Shown: in pieces, positions 32,005 to 41,600 of the stretch
How positions within the stretch are numbered: position 1 is the first letter of the stretch
How the letters are laid out: each line of letters begins with the position of its first letter
NCBI RefSeq assembly: GCF_003347595.2
Contig: NZ_QCZK02000060.1
Coordinates: 1 to 64,000 of the forward strand
Direction: 5' to 3'
Source of the DNA: Botryobacter ruber
GTDB taxonomy: Bacteria > Bacteroidota > Bacteroidia > Cytophagales > Hymenobacteraceae
Length of the DNA stretch: 64,000 bases
Translations under genes and position numbers: made by a program
Notes under the pieces: model-generated
The model's database searches: none
The model's input: the letters and a program-made list of their open reading frames with translations, nothing else
What the model was told of the DNA's origin: nothing

Positions 32005-32880
32005 CTACTTTGTCCAACCATTCCCGATCATCCAGTACCGCACGCGTTCCAGCCAGTTATCGATAGGAGCGCCTTTCGAAAAACCGTGTTCGCCTTTGGG
32101 GTATAGGTGCATTTCGGCTGGTACATTTTTTTTCAGCAACGCTTCGTAAAAGCGGAGGCTGTTGGCTACCACCACCTTGGAGTCGTCGCCGGCGTGAACC
32201 AGGAAAGTGGGTGGTGTTTGGGGCGTTACCTGCAGCTCGTTTGAGTAAAGCTTTATCATTTCAGGCGTAGGAGAAGTGCCGATCAGGTTTTCCCGCGAAC
32301 CCATGTGTGCGAGGCTGTCGCTGAAGCTGATCACCGGGTAAACCAGGATCATGAAGTCCGGGCGCAGGCTGATGTGTTCTTTATTCTCAATCACTTCCCG
32401 CTTAAAGTGTGTGCCCGCCGTAGAAGCCAGGTGACCTCCTGCCGAAAAACCCAGGATACCGATTTTGTTCGGGTTGATGTTCCATTCCGTTGCCCGCTGC
32501 CGCACCGTTTTGATGGCCTGCTGCGCATCCTGCAGCGGACCGATGCTTTTGTCTTTCATGGTGGCATCGCTCGGCAGCCGGTACTCCAGCACAAAGGCGG
32601 CAACGCCCATTTTGTTAAATTCAGCGGCCACATCGTGCCCTTCGCGTTTCATCACCAATCCGCGGTAGCCGCCGCCGGGGCAGATGATTACTGCTGTTCC
32701 CGTCGCTTTGTCTTTCGAAGGCAGGTAAACTGTTAAGTTAGGAGCAGTGGCTTTGGTGGCAGGAGCAGCAATTGCATTCGGGACCTTTCCGTCCGGGTAC
32801 AGGGGCATTTTCTGCTGCGCTACACTTGTCAGGATTGTAAACAGGAAACAGGTGAACAGGAGGCTGGCTTTTCCGGTCAT
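32005..32880 (-). CDS. Exported alpha/beta hydrolase (esterase)
   Basis: A 291-residue secreted hydrolase. Residues 1-21 form the signal peptide. The oxyanion motif PGGGYRGL is at 68-75, the nucleophile Ser146 in GFSAGGH, the likely acid in HAGDDSK and the histidine in PKGEHGF. It resembles acetylxylan esterase-like carbohydrate esterases. The short stretch IAAPATKATA (37-46), between signal and fold, is encoded by a DR30 copy (32741-32771). Confidence 0.85.
   Translation of the reverse strand: MTGKASLLFTCFLFTILTSVAQQKMPLYPDGKVPNAIAAPATKATAPNLTVYLPSKDKATGTAVIICPGGGYRGLVMKREGHDVAAEFNKMGVAAFVLEYRLPSDATMKDKSIGPLQDAQQAIKTVRQRATEWNINPNKIGILGFSAGGHLASTAGTHFKREVIENKEHISLRPDFMILVYPVISFSDSLAHMGSRENLIGTSPTPEMIKLYSNELQVTPQTPPTFLVHAGDDSKVVVANSLRFYEALLKKNVPAEMHLYPKGEHGFSKGAPIDNWLERVRYWMIGNGWTK
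32741..32771 (+). repeat. DR30 copy inside a coding sequence
   Basis: A near-consensus copy, GGAGCAGTGGCTTTGG then TGGCAGGAGCAGC. It lies within the esterase gene and encodes residues 37-46 in a variable linker, on the strand opposite to the gene. Confidence 0.75.
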
Positions 32881-32932
32881 GGGGAGTGTGTTTGGTTGAG
32901 ATGGAGGTAATATCGGAAAAAATAATGTGAAT

Positions 32933-35287
32933 TTACTCTAGGAAACGCACTGTAATGTAGCTGTTGGTGTTGCGGCCCTGGTCGTCGGTGCAGGATATTT
33001 TGTAGCGGCCGGCCTGGGTGGGCTCGAAGAACAGTTTTTCGTTGGCGGCTCCTGCCTTCAGGAATTTATCGTTGATGTACCAGTACACCTGCTTTACCTC
33101 GTTGTGCGGGTTACAGTGCAGCATGAGTTTCTGGTGCTCACCCTGCTCCAGGAGGTACTCCATTTCCGCAGTGGGTGAGGTGATAACAGGAGCAAAGTCC
33201 AGAAAGATGCGGCTGCACGCCGGATTGTGTGCCGGGATGTGCTGGTACGGGATACGTTCGGAATGGAAGAAGGTCAGTATTTCGGGTGCATGGTTCGGGT
33301 ACCACTTCAGCTTGAATCCTGTAACTGGCTGGCAGGACGTGCAGTATGCAAACTGCTCATCTTCCGATACGGCCACCTGTTTCAGGTGCGCGCACTTTGA
33401 AACAGGTGAAATGCCGGGGATAAACGTATCCAGCACCCGGTCCTTGCAGAAGCTGTTGGCAGGCAAGCCGCTCTCGATGCAGACGCTCCGGTTCGCCAGC
33501 CCTGCCGGTGCCGAAAACCAGCTATCGGAGCTGTTGTAGTCGATGGCATCGAAGATGTCGAAAAGCAGCGGTGTGGCGGAATCGGTGCCGTTGAGTTCGG
33601 GCACGCCTTCGCCTGAAAAGTTTCCTACCCACACGCCCACCGTGTATTTTTTGTTGTAGCCAATGCTCCAGGCATCTTTGCGGCCATAGGAAGTACCGGT
33701 TTTCCAGGCTATTTTGGGCAGGTGCCTGCTGTTCTGCGCATTGTGCGGCAGGTCGGGGCGCTGCAGCTGCGTCAGGATCTGGTTTACCATAAAGGCAGCG
33801 GCAGGAGAAACGAGTTGTTTTTTTATGTTAACCGAGTCGTGCTGCAGCCAGCGGATGGGTGCGTAATTTCCTTTGTTGGCAAAGGAGGCAAACAGGACTG
33901 TCAGCTCTTCCAGCCGCACATCGCAGCCACCCAGGATCAGCGAGAGCCCCAGCTGGTTGGCCTCCTTGTTCACCTGCCGGAACTCCGCCTGCTGCAGCTT
34001 CTTTACAAATGTACGCACGCCCAGCTGGTCCAGCACCTTTACGGCAGGCACATTCAGCGAGGTAGCCAGGGCCTGTTCTATGGTCACGTTGCCGTTGTAG
34101 TTGCCGAAATAGTTCTGTGGGCGATAACCGGCATAATCTACCGGTACATCAGAAATGATGGTCTTTGGTGTAAGTAACCCTTTATCAAACGCAGTGGCGT
34201 ACAGGAATGGCTTCAGCGTACTGCCCGGCGACCGGATCGCCCGCACGCCATCCACCTGCCCATCGTGCTCATAATCCGAAAAATCGGCGGAACCCAGGTA
34301 TGCTTCAACGGCACGGGTTTCATTGTTCAGGACGAGCACGGCAGCATTGTGGATGTTCTTGTAGCGCAGCCGCTGCAGGTAATTGTATGCCAGCTGCTCG
34401 ACCTTTTCCTGCACCCGCCGGTTGAGGGTGGTGTGGATGACAGGCAGGTGCGGGTACTTGCGCTGCATGCGGTAAGCAAAATGCGGCGCCACCCGCGGGG
34501 CATCCTGTCGCACGGCTTCCAGCGGCTCGTTCAGCGCATCGGCCAGCGCCTCCGCCGGAAAGGCCTGCTGCGCGCGGTAGTACTGCAGCCACTTGTTCCG
34601 GAAGGCCACAATCCGCTCGTTCTGCTCCCCGATGCGCAACGTGGAAGGTTTGTTCGGTATCACCGTCAGCGTTACCGCCTGCGCCAGGCTGAGCTGCTTG
34701 GGCGACTGGTGAAAGTACAGCACAGCCGCTGCTTTCACACCCTCTATGTTCCCGCCGTAAGGCACCAGGTTCAGGTACAGCTGCAGGATCTCGTCTTTGC
34801 TGTACTGCCACTCCAGCTGAAATGCCCGGAAAACCTCGATGAGCTTGTTCCGGTAGGTCCGCTCCTTCGGATAGAGCAGCCGCACCACCTGCATGGTGAT
34901 GGTTGAGGCCCCGGAGGTGGTTTTTCCTTCAGCTACATTATTCACAGCTGCCCGCACCACAGCCACCGGATTGACGCCCGGATGATAGTAAAAGTACCGG
35001 TCTTCTTTCAGCAGAACCGCCTGTTTTAGCACCGGGTTGATTTCGTCAGGTTGCAGCTGCATCCGCCATTTATCGTCGGTGCTCAGGAAGGCATTGATGA
35101 CGCTGCCGTCGGAGGCAGTGATGACGGGCGAGTAAGGGATGCTCACCTGCAGCGGGTAGCGGTGGTTCAGGAACAGGAACAGAAGGAATGGAAACAGCAG
35201 CAGCAAAAGGCCATACTTCAGCCTGCTTCTCCGGTTGATGAAGAAAGGTTGTTGAAGCAGATATTTTATTTTTTCCGGCAGCTGCAT
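32933..35287 (-). CDS. pbpC: Penicillin-binding protein 1C
   Basis: A 784-residue bifunctional peptidoglycan synthase. A membrane anchor lies near residues 24-41. The glycosyltransferase GT51 domain has the catalytic ED in KEDRYFYYHPG (94-104). The transpeptidase domain has the active serine S356 in SPGSTLKPF (STLK) and KTGTSYG later. The C-terminus carries the beta-sandwich domain typical of PbpC. The alpha-2-macroglobulin-like partner gene often found beside pbpC in other bacteria is not seen here. Confidence 0.92.
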   Translation of the reverse strand: MQLPEKIKYLLQQPFFINRRSRLKYGLLLLLFPFLLFLFLNHRYPLQVSIPYSPVITASDGSVINAFLSTDDKWRMQLQPDEINPVLKQAVLLKEDRYFYYHPGVNPVAVVRAAVNNVAEGKTTSGASTITMQVVRLLYPKERTYRNKLIEVFRAFQLEWQYSKDEILQLYLNLVPYGGNIEGVKAAAVLYFHQSPKQLSLAQAVTLTVIPNKPSTLRIGEQNERIVAFRNKWLQYYRAQQAFPAEALADALNEPLEAVRQDAPRVAPHFAYRMQRKYPHLPVIHTTLNRRVQEKVEQLAYNYLQRLRYKNIHNAAVLVLNNETRAVEAYLGSADFSDYEHDGQVDGVRAIRSPGSTLKPFLYATAFDKGLLTPKTIISDVPVDYAGYRPQNYFGNYNGNVTIEQALATSLNVPAVKVLDQLGVRTFVKKLQQAEFRQVNKEANQLGLSLILGGCDVRLEELTVLFASFANKGNYAPIRWLQHDSVNIKKQLVSPAAAFMVNQILTQLQRPDLPHNAQNSRHLPKIAWKTGTSYGRKDAWSIGYNKKYTVGVWVGNFSGEGVPELNGTDSATPLLFDIFDAIDYNSSDSWFSAPAGLANRSVCIESGLPANSFCKDRVLDTFIPGISPVSKCAHLKQVAVSEDEQFAYCTSCQPVTGFKLKWYPNHAPEILTFFHSERIPYQHIPAHNPACSRIFLDFAPVITSPTAEMEYLLEQGEHQKLMLHCNPHNEVKQVYWYINDKFLKAGAANEKLFFEPTQAGRYKISCTDDQGRNTNSYITVRFLE

Positions 35288-35385
35288 TAGAGGTAAGATA
35301 ACTTATAAACGGCTTACAGACAAGCTTCTTAATCGGGATATGGTAAGTCTTTATTTAAATTTTATCCCCTTAAGGCAAAAAAAGT

Positions 35386-35416
35386 TTACTGCTCCTGCCA
35401 CCACAGCCGCTGCTCT
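35386..35416 (-). repeat. DR30 dispersed repeat copy
   Basis: An inverted copy, TTTACTGCTCCTGCCACC then ACAGCCGCTGCTC. Over 33 bp it is identical to the copy near 52035, including the AAAG in front, which suggests recent copying. Confidence 0.85.
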
Positions 35417-35496
35417 TGCTTTTCTATAAAAAGTAACGGCTCAGACAAACAGAATAGTGGTTTCTTCAGTTTAACAGGAAAGACCATTTCATCCTT

Positions 35497-35745
35497 ATGT
35501 TTATGAGCAAGCAGTATACCACTATCTTAAAGCTGGAAGATTATCCGGCAAAATTTGACTGTACCAAAACCCGGGATTTAAGCATTATTCCAACGCTTTA
35601 CCAGGAAGCCACCATGGGCATGGGACTCGATGTGGACTTCGAGCAAATCCAGATTCTCAGCGTCGACACCGAAAAGCACGACAACCCGCCCATGGAACTG
35701 CATGTTAAATGGCAGATCAACGTCAGGAAACCAACGGCAGAATAG
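35497..35745 (+). CDS. Small conserved hypothetical protein
   Basis: An 82-residue soluble protein (MFMSKQYTTILKLEDYPAKF...) with no recognised family. The start may be the second ATG at 35503. It is convergent with the exonuclease gene 24 bp away. Composition and codon use match the neighbours. Confidence 0.6.
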   Translation: MFMSKQYTTILKLEDYPAKFDCTKTRDLSIIPTLYQEATMGMGLDVDFEQIQILSVDTEKHDNPPMELHVKWQINVRKPTAE

Positions 35746-35768
35746 CTTTGGACAGGTAAATGTTGCGC

Positions 35769-36257
35769 CTACTGCACGCTTAGCCTTTCCAGGTGAAGCT
35801 GATATAACGCGGCACAGGCCAGTGCATCGCTGAGGGCATCGTGGTGGTTGAGCTGTATCCGGTGCTCCCGGCATAGCTGCGCCAGCCCTTTTTTGAAAAT
35901 TTTATACGTGCACTGCTGCTGGTACGTCGGCTGTTCTACCTGGTAATAGTCGAGGGTGTGGCGCAGGCAGCTGAAATCGAACGCGCCGTTGTGCGCCACC
36001 ACCGTCTGGTGCTGGATGTACGGTTTCAGTTCATGCCAGACCGCGTCGAAGGTTGGCGCGTTGCAGGTGTGGGCAGGGCCGATGCCATGAATTTCGGTGT
36101 TGCGGGAAAAGTAGAAGTTGTCGGGCGGGCACACCAGCTTGTTTATTTTGGCGGTTACCTGTCCGTTCTCTACCCGCACCAGCCCCACCTGGCAAATGCT
36201 CCAGCGTTTGCCCTGGGCGGTTTCAAAATCGATGGCGGTGAAGGAAGTATGGTTCAT
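35769..36257 (-). CDS. DnaQ-like DEDDh exonuclease
   Basis: A 162-residue 3'-5' exonuclease domain. ExoI DFET is at residues 9-12, ExoII HNGAFD at about 94-99, and ExoIII HDALSDALA near 138-146, supplying the DEDDh metal ligands and the general-base histidine. It is short and stands alone, so it is likely a stand-alone exonuclease rather than the true epsilon subunit of DNA polymerase III. It is followed upstream by a DR30 copy and the RluF-like gene. Confidence 0.85.
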   Translation of the reverse strand: MNHTSFTAIDFETAQGKRWSICQVGLVRVENGQVTAKINKLVCPPDNFYFSRNTEIHGIGPAHTCNAPTFDAVWHELKPYIQHQTVVAHNGAFDFSCLRHTLDYYQVEQPTYQQQCTYKIFKKGLAQLCREHRIQLNHHDALSDALACAALYQLHLERLSVQ

Positions 36258-36294
36258 GAGCTGAACTTCGTTTTAATTGAACTAAAATTTATTT

Positions 36295-36324
36295 GCTGCA
36301 CCAGCCACCTCAACCACTGCAGCT
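36295..36324 (-). repeat. DR30 dispersed repeat copy (diverged)
   Basis: TGCTGCACCAGCCACC then TCAACCACTGCAGC, between the exonuclease and RluF-like genes. Confidence 0.6.
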
Positions 36325-36329
36325 TTACA

Positions 36330-37340
36330 TTAGCGCCGACCTCTTCCAGTCGAACCTTTCGGTGATGCACCCCTGCCGGTACCGCCGCGTTTGCCGGAAG
36401 TACCGCCTTTTGGAGCACCTTTGGCAGCTCCTCTGCTTCCCTTGGCACTGCCTGCCTTATGAGGCGCACTTTTGCCGATTCGTTTCCCGGAGCCACTGCC
36501 CGGACGGCTACCAGATGGTGCACCGGCTCTGCCAGGTCTGGCTGTTGTGCTGCCGGGGCGTGCGCTTCTGCTGCGCGTTGGCCGCTCTTCCTCTTCGAAA
36601 TCAAAAAATGCTTCCTGCCTGGAGGCGCTTCTTCCGCCTTTAAAGGTACTGGCCAGGTTGTCTACTTCCTCCTGGGTAAGGGTGCGCCAGTAGCCGACAG
36701 GCAGTTTGGCAAGTGTAATGTCGTTGATGCGCAGGCGCTGCAGGTGCACAACCCGGTAGCCCAGGCCTTCGCACATTTTTTTGATGTTGTGGTTACTGCC
36801 AGGCTGCAGTACGATCCGGAAACGGGCAGAGCCTTCGCGTGCCACAAAGGTGCGTTGCCGGACAACTCCCTCCATCGCAGGACCGCCTTCGCCCATCTTA
36901 GCCAGGAAATCGGAGGAAATAATGCGGTCTAGTGTCACGACATACTCTTTTTCGAACTTGTTGTCGGCCCGGGTCATTTTCTGTACAAAGTTGCTGTCGT
37001 TGCTCAGGAAGAGCAGGCCCTCGGCTTCGCGCTCCAGGTGCCCGATGGGCAGGAGCGTGGCGGGGTAGTTGATGGCACGTACCACATTGTCGCGCACCGC
37101 CGGGTCGGACTTGGCCGACATGTTGGCCGGTTTGTTGAACACCAGGTACACGGGCTCTTCTTCGCGCACCTGCAGCAGCTGGTCGTCGATGCGGACTTTG
37201 TCTTTGGCTGTTACTTTTGTTCCGGCGTCCGGTTCTTTTCCGTTTACGGTTACGCGGCCTTCTTCTATGAGCCGGTCTGCTTCGCGGCGGGAGCAAAAGC
37301 CGGTGTCACTGATAAATTTATTTAAGCGTTTTGGTTCCAT
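36330..37340 (-). CDS. RluF-like pseudouridine synthase, catalytic Asp replaced
   Basis: A 336-residue RsuA/RluF-family protein. The S4 RNA-binding domain covers residues 1-50 (RLNKFISDTGFCSRREADRLIEEGRV). The catalytic domain follows to about 240, then an 80-90-residue tail of Gly, Arg, Ser and Pro. The family's active-site aspartate normally sits in GRLD; here the segment reads GHLEREAEGLL, with Glu103 in its place and His101 for Arg. The KPxG loop is also altered (NKPANMSAKSD). It may be a catalytically altered or inactive RNA-binding relative. The low-complexity tail also suggests RNA binding. Confidence 0.8.
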   Translation of the reverse strand: MEPKRLNKFISDTGFCSRREADRLIEEGRVTVNGKEPDAGTKVTAKDKVRIDDQLLQVREEEPVYLVFNKPANMSAKSDPAVRDNVVRAINYPATLLPIGHLEREAEGLLFLSNDSNFVQKMTRADNKFEKEYVVTLDRIISSDFLAKMGEGGPAMEGVVRQRTFVAREGSARFRIVLQPGSNHNIKKMCEGLGYRVVHLQRLRINDITLAKLPVGYWRTLTQEEVDNLASTFKGGRSASRQEAFFDFEEEERPTRSRSARPGSTTARPGRAGAPSGSRPGSGSGKRIGKSAPHKAGSAKGSRGAAKGAPKGGTSGKRGGTGRGASPKGSTGRGRR

Positions 37341-37502
37341 TCCGGTCTGGCAGCTGAAGCAGGTTTACAGGTAAAGTGGCTGCAACCAGCTGCTGTTGTT
37401 TTGGGTGAAAATTAATTTATGTAAAAGGGCTGAAGTAAGTAGGCAGCTTTAAAATAATGTCGGGGTTGTTTTAGAATACAAAGTAAGCCTATTTTCGCCA
37501 TT

Positions 37503-38648
37503 TTATTCTTCCTCCTCTTTATTTTTAAGTTGCATGAGCAGCGTGTAGGCGCCTTTTGTTACGAATGTCTGGTTTTCCGGGTGCAGCGCCGGGCTGGGGA
37601 CTAAGGCGGTATAGCCATGCCCGGAACTGCCTGCCTGGACTGGCACCATTTCAAAAATGTTATTTCCCTGCGCTGTGAAAACATATTGTTTGTTCCCGTA
37701 ACGCACAATGGCCTCGTCGGGCAGCGTATAGATTTCACGGCTCCGGACTTCAATTTCTGCATTCATGAACATGCCGGGCACTAAGGCCGGAGCTGCTTCC
37801 TGAAGGTGGCAGCGTACTGCCACGGACCTGTCTTCTGCAACATCTTTCCCAATAAAAATAATGTAGGCTGGATATTTTACTTCCGGCTGGTTTGGCCGGT
37901 ACGCCAGCACCTGTTGCCCCGTTTCCAGCTTATCCAGGTCTTTTTCGAATACCGTGAGCATGAGGTGCAGCTCGTGCGGGTCCACCAGTTCGAAGAGCAC
38001 ATCGGTGGGCAGTACGTACTTGCCGATATTCACATTCACTTTGGTCACATAGCCATGGATGGGAGCGTAAAGGCGGAGGGTGCGGCTAAGGTTGTTTTCT
38101 GTGAGTTTGGCCGGGTTCACGCCCAGCAGCCGCAGCTTTTCGGCCAGCGCCTGCAGCATCACCCGCTGGCTCTGGTACTCCGCCTGTGCCTGCTGGAAAA
38201 CTTTGTCGCTGCTGGCTTTGCTCTGGTTCAGGTCACGCTGGCGCGCATACTCCTGCTCCAGGTAGCCCAGGCGTGCTTTGGTAGTGAGGTAGTCCTGCTG
38301 CAACTGGATATAATTCGGGTCTTCGAGCTCGGCCATGAGCTCGCCTTTTTTCAGGTGCATGCCGGGCAGGAGTTTGGTTTTCTTCAGGTAACCGCCCAGC
38401 GGCACACTCACGGAAATAACATGCTGGGGCGGCGCTTCCATGACGCCGTTCACCTGGAGTGCCGTGGAAATTGTTCGTTGTTCGGCTTTGCCGGTTTCAA
38501 TTTCAGCCTGCTGCAGCTGGGCGGGAGTTAGCTGCACCAGGTTGCTTTCCTGTGGCGCTTCATCAGGCGTAGTTGCGGCCGGTTGCTCGCTGCTGCAGCT
38601 GAACAGGAGCCAGGCGGCAACCGGTAAGGTAAGGATTGTCTTTCTCAT
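37503..38648 (-). CDS. Efflux RND periplasmic adaptor (CusB/HlyD-like) lipoprotein
   Basis: A 381-residue membrane-fusion protein that links an inner-membrane RND pump to its outer-membrane channel. The signal ends in a lipobox (LLFSC, Cys18). VSVPLGGYLKKTKLLPGMHLKKGELM is the lipoyl/beta-barrel lead-in near 80-105, followed by a coiled-coil hairpin (about 110-170) and then VTKVNVNIGKYV. It is 2 bp after the pump gene in the same direction, so the two make one transport system, likely for Cu/Ag or Co/Zn/Cd. Confidence 0.88.
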   Translation of the reverse strand: MRKTILTLPVAAWLLFSCSSEQPAATTPDEAPQESNLVQLTPAQLQQAEIETGKAEQRTISTALQVNGVMEAPPQHVISVSVPLGGYLKKTKLLPGMHLKKGELMAELEDPNYIQLQQDYLTTKARLGYLEQEYARQRDLNQSKASSDKVFQQAQAEYQSQRVMLQALAEKLRLLGVNPAKLTENNLSRTLRLYAPIHGYVTKVNVNIGKYVLPTDVLFELVDPHELHLMLTVFEKDLDKLETGQQVLAYRPNQPEVKYPAYIIFIGKDVAEDRSVAVRCHLQEAAPALVPGMFMNAEIEVRSREIYTLPDEAIVRYGNKQYVFTAQGNNIFEMVPVQAGSSGHGYTALVPSPALHPENQTFVTKGAYTLLMQLKNKEEEE

Positions 38649-38650
38649 TG

Positions 38651-41600
38651 TTAAAGGGTAACCGTCAGCATCCTGATTTCCAGCACCCGCTGGTTGTAGT
38701 CTCTGACCGCATCAATGTATGCTGTCTGTAGCTCTATTGCCTGGTTTGTCAGCAGTACCCATTCCAGGTAGTTTATTTCTCCGTTCCGGAACTGCAGGTC
38801 TGCCGTGCTGATGATCAGGGAAGCGTTGGGCAGGGCTGTTTCTTCAAAATAACGCAGCATATCGGTTGCCTGCCGGTATTGCTCCAGCGCCTTCTGCAAC
38901 TGTGTTTCCAGCTGCAGCCTGCCGGCGTGGTAACGGTTCCGGGCAACCTGCTCCTGCAGCTTTGCAGCCTGCACGCGTGCTTTCTGCGGCCCGAAAAACA
39001 GCGGCAGCCCCACGCCAACCTGCACGGCTGAAAAGCGGTCGGAGGCGGTGAAGGTGCGTTCTGTTCCGTTTACATCCTGGATGCCGGTAATGCTTTGGTT
39101 GTTGTAGCCCAGCTCCAGGTCGGGGAGGAACAGGGATTGCGCCACCTGTGTCGTAGCCTGCGATACCTCCTGCTGTTGCTGCAGCAGTTTCAGGTAAGGA
39201 TGGGCGGCAGGAGCCGTGGTGTCAGCTGCAGCAGGCGGTTTCATTTTCAAAGGGTGTGCAGCGAGTGAAAACAGGGTATCGTCGTTGAGCAGCACCTGGA
39301 ACTGCTGCTGCAGCTCGGCCAGGTCCTGCTGCACCTGGCGCAGGCGCAGTTGTACCTGCCCGCGCTGTGTCTGCGCCGTGCTTTTTTCCAGGATGTTGCT
39401 GGCGCCTTTGGAAAAGCGAAGCTCGGCGTTTTGCAGGAAGGTGCTGAAAAGGCTGTCGGTGCGCTGCAACAGCTGCTGCTTTTCGCGGGCGTACAACAGC
39501 TCGTAAAAGACCTGCGTTACCTGGAGCTCCAGTTCATAGGCGGCCAGTTCCGATTGCAACACCCCCTGCTGCCATTCGCGCTGGAGCAGCTGTTTCTGCC
39601 GGGTATACACCACCGGGAATTTCAGGCTTTGCACCACACCGAAGCGGGTGTCTTTGTAGTAGCTGTTGAGTTGCCCGTACTCTGCCACCACACTGGTTTG
39701 CGGAATATCCCAGGCCGTTCCCTGCAGCTTTTGAAGCCTGGCCGCCTGCAGGCGCTCATTCTGCAACTGCGGGTTTTGCCGGATCGCTTTGGCTTTGGCC
39801 TGTTCCAAAGTTATAAGTTGCTGACCCTGTGAGAGCTTAGGAAGCAGCAGTAAAAGAAAAACCAGAAGCACTGCCAATGGTTTTGGTGAAGCGGTAGCAG
39901 GATGGTGTCTTTTCTCAAACAGGATGTAGAGCGAAGGCAGCACGAAGAGCGTGAGCAGGGTAGCCACCAGCAGCCCGCCAATCACAACTGTTGCCAGCGG
40001 GCGCTGCACTTCGGCCCCGGCGGTCGTAGTAAGCGCCATCGGCAGAAAGCCCATCGAGGCGACGCTGGCAGTCATCAGGATAGGGCGGAGGCGGGTTTTG
40101 GTTCCTTCCAGCACCACTTCCTGCAGCGTCAGGTTATTTTCTTTTCGCAATCTATTAAATTCAGCTATCATCACAATCCCGTTCAGCACCGCCACCCCAA
40201 ACAGTGCAATAAAACCAACCCCGGCCGAAATGCTGAACGGCATCCCGCGCAGCGCCAGTGCAAAAATACCTCCAATGGCCGATAAGGGAATGGCAGAGTA
40301 GATAAGCAGCCCGTAACGTACCGACTTAAAGGCAAAGAACAGCAACAGGAAAATCAGCGCCAGCGCCAGGGGCACGGCAATAGTTAAACGCTGCCTGGCG
40401 GCCTCCAGGTTTTCAAAAGCGCCCCCGTACACGACAAAGTAGCCCGGCGGTAGATCCAGCTGCTGCTTTACTTTCAGCTGCAGCTCATCTACGATGCTCT
40501 GCACATCGCGGCCCCGCACGTTAAAGCCAACAATAATGCGTCGCTTGGCATCTTCGCGCTGTATCTGGTAAGGGCCCTCCACCAACTGTACATCCGCCAG
40601 CAGGTAAAGGGGCACCTGTTGGCCGCCAGGCGTTGGAATAAGTAGGTTCCGGACGTCGTTCAGGCTCTGGCGCAGCTCGCCCTGCAGCCGCACCACCAGG
40701 TCGAAGCGCCGTTCGCCTTCGAACACCAAACCGCTGCTAACGCCTGCAAAGGCAGCGTTCACGGTTCTGTTGATGTCGGCGATGTTGGAGCCGAACTGCG
40801 CGATGGCAGCATGGTTATAGTTGATCACAATCTGGGGCATTCCCGTCACAGTTTCCACGTACAGGTCGCTGGCGCCGTTTACGGTGTTTACGATTCCGCC
40901 GAGGCGACGGGCGAAGTGGGCCAGGGTATCCAGGTTCTCGCCGAAAATTTTGCAGACCACATCCTGCCGTGCCCCCGTCATCAGTTCGTTAAAGCGCATC
41001 TGCACCGGGTACTGGAAACCGGTAGTAATTCCCGGAACCTCCTGTAAGGCTGTTCCCATTTTAGCGGCCAGTTCATTGAAAGAAGCAGCTGAAGTCCATT
41101 CTTTTTTTGGCTTGAGGATCACCATCATATCGCTCGCTTCGATGGGCATGGGGTCGGTGGGAATTTCGCCGGAACCGATTTTGGTCACGACCTTCTCCAC
41201 TTCCGGGAACCGCTCCAGCAGGATGCCGGCCGCTTGCTGGGTAGAGGCAATGGTGGTGTTCAGGTTGCTGCCCGTGAGCACACGCGTGTCTACGGCAAAA
41301 TCGCCTTCTTCCAGGGCCGGAATAAATTCGCCTCCCAGCGACAGAAGCACCAGCAGCGCCACCCCGAACAGCATAAAAGCCGAAGCAATAACCGTTTTCG
41401 GATACACAATTACCTTGCGGAGCCGCTTCTGGTAAAACTCTTCCAGGCGTGCCATCATTCTGTCGGAGAAGGTTGGTTTGTGGCTTATTTTCCTGCTCAG
41501 GACCAGGGCGCTCATCATGGGCACATAGGTGATGGACAGGAGGGCGGCACCCAGCAGGGCAAAGGAAACGGTCTGGGCCATGGGCCGGAACATTTTGCCT

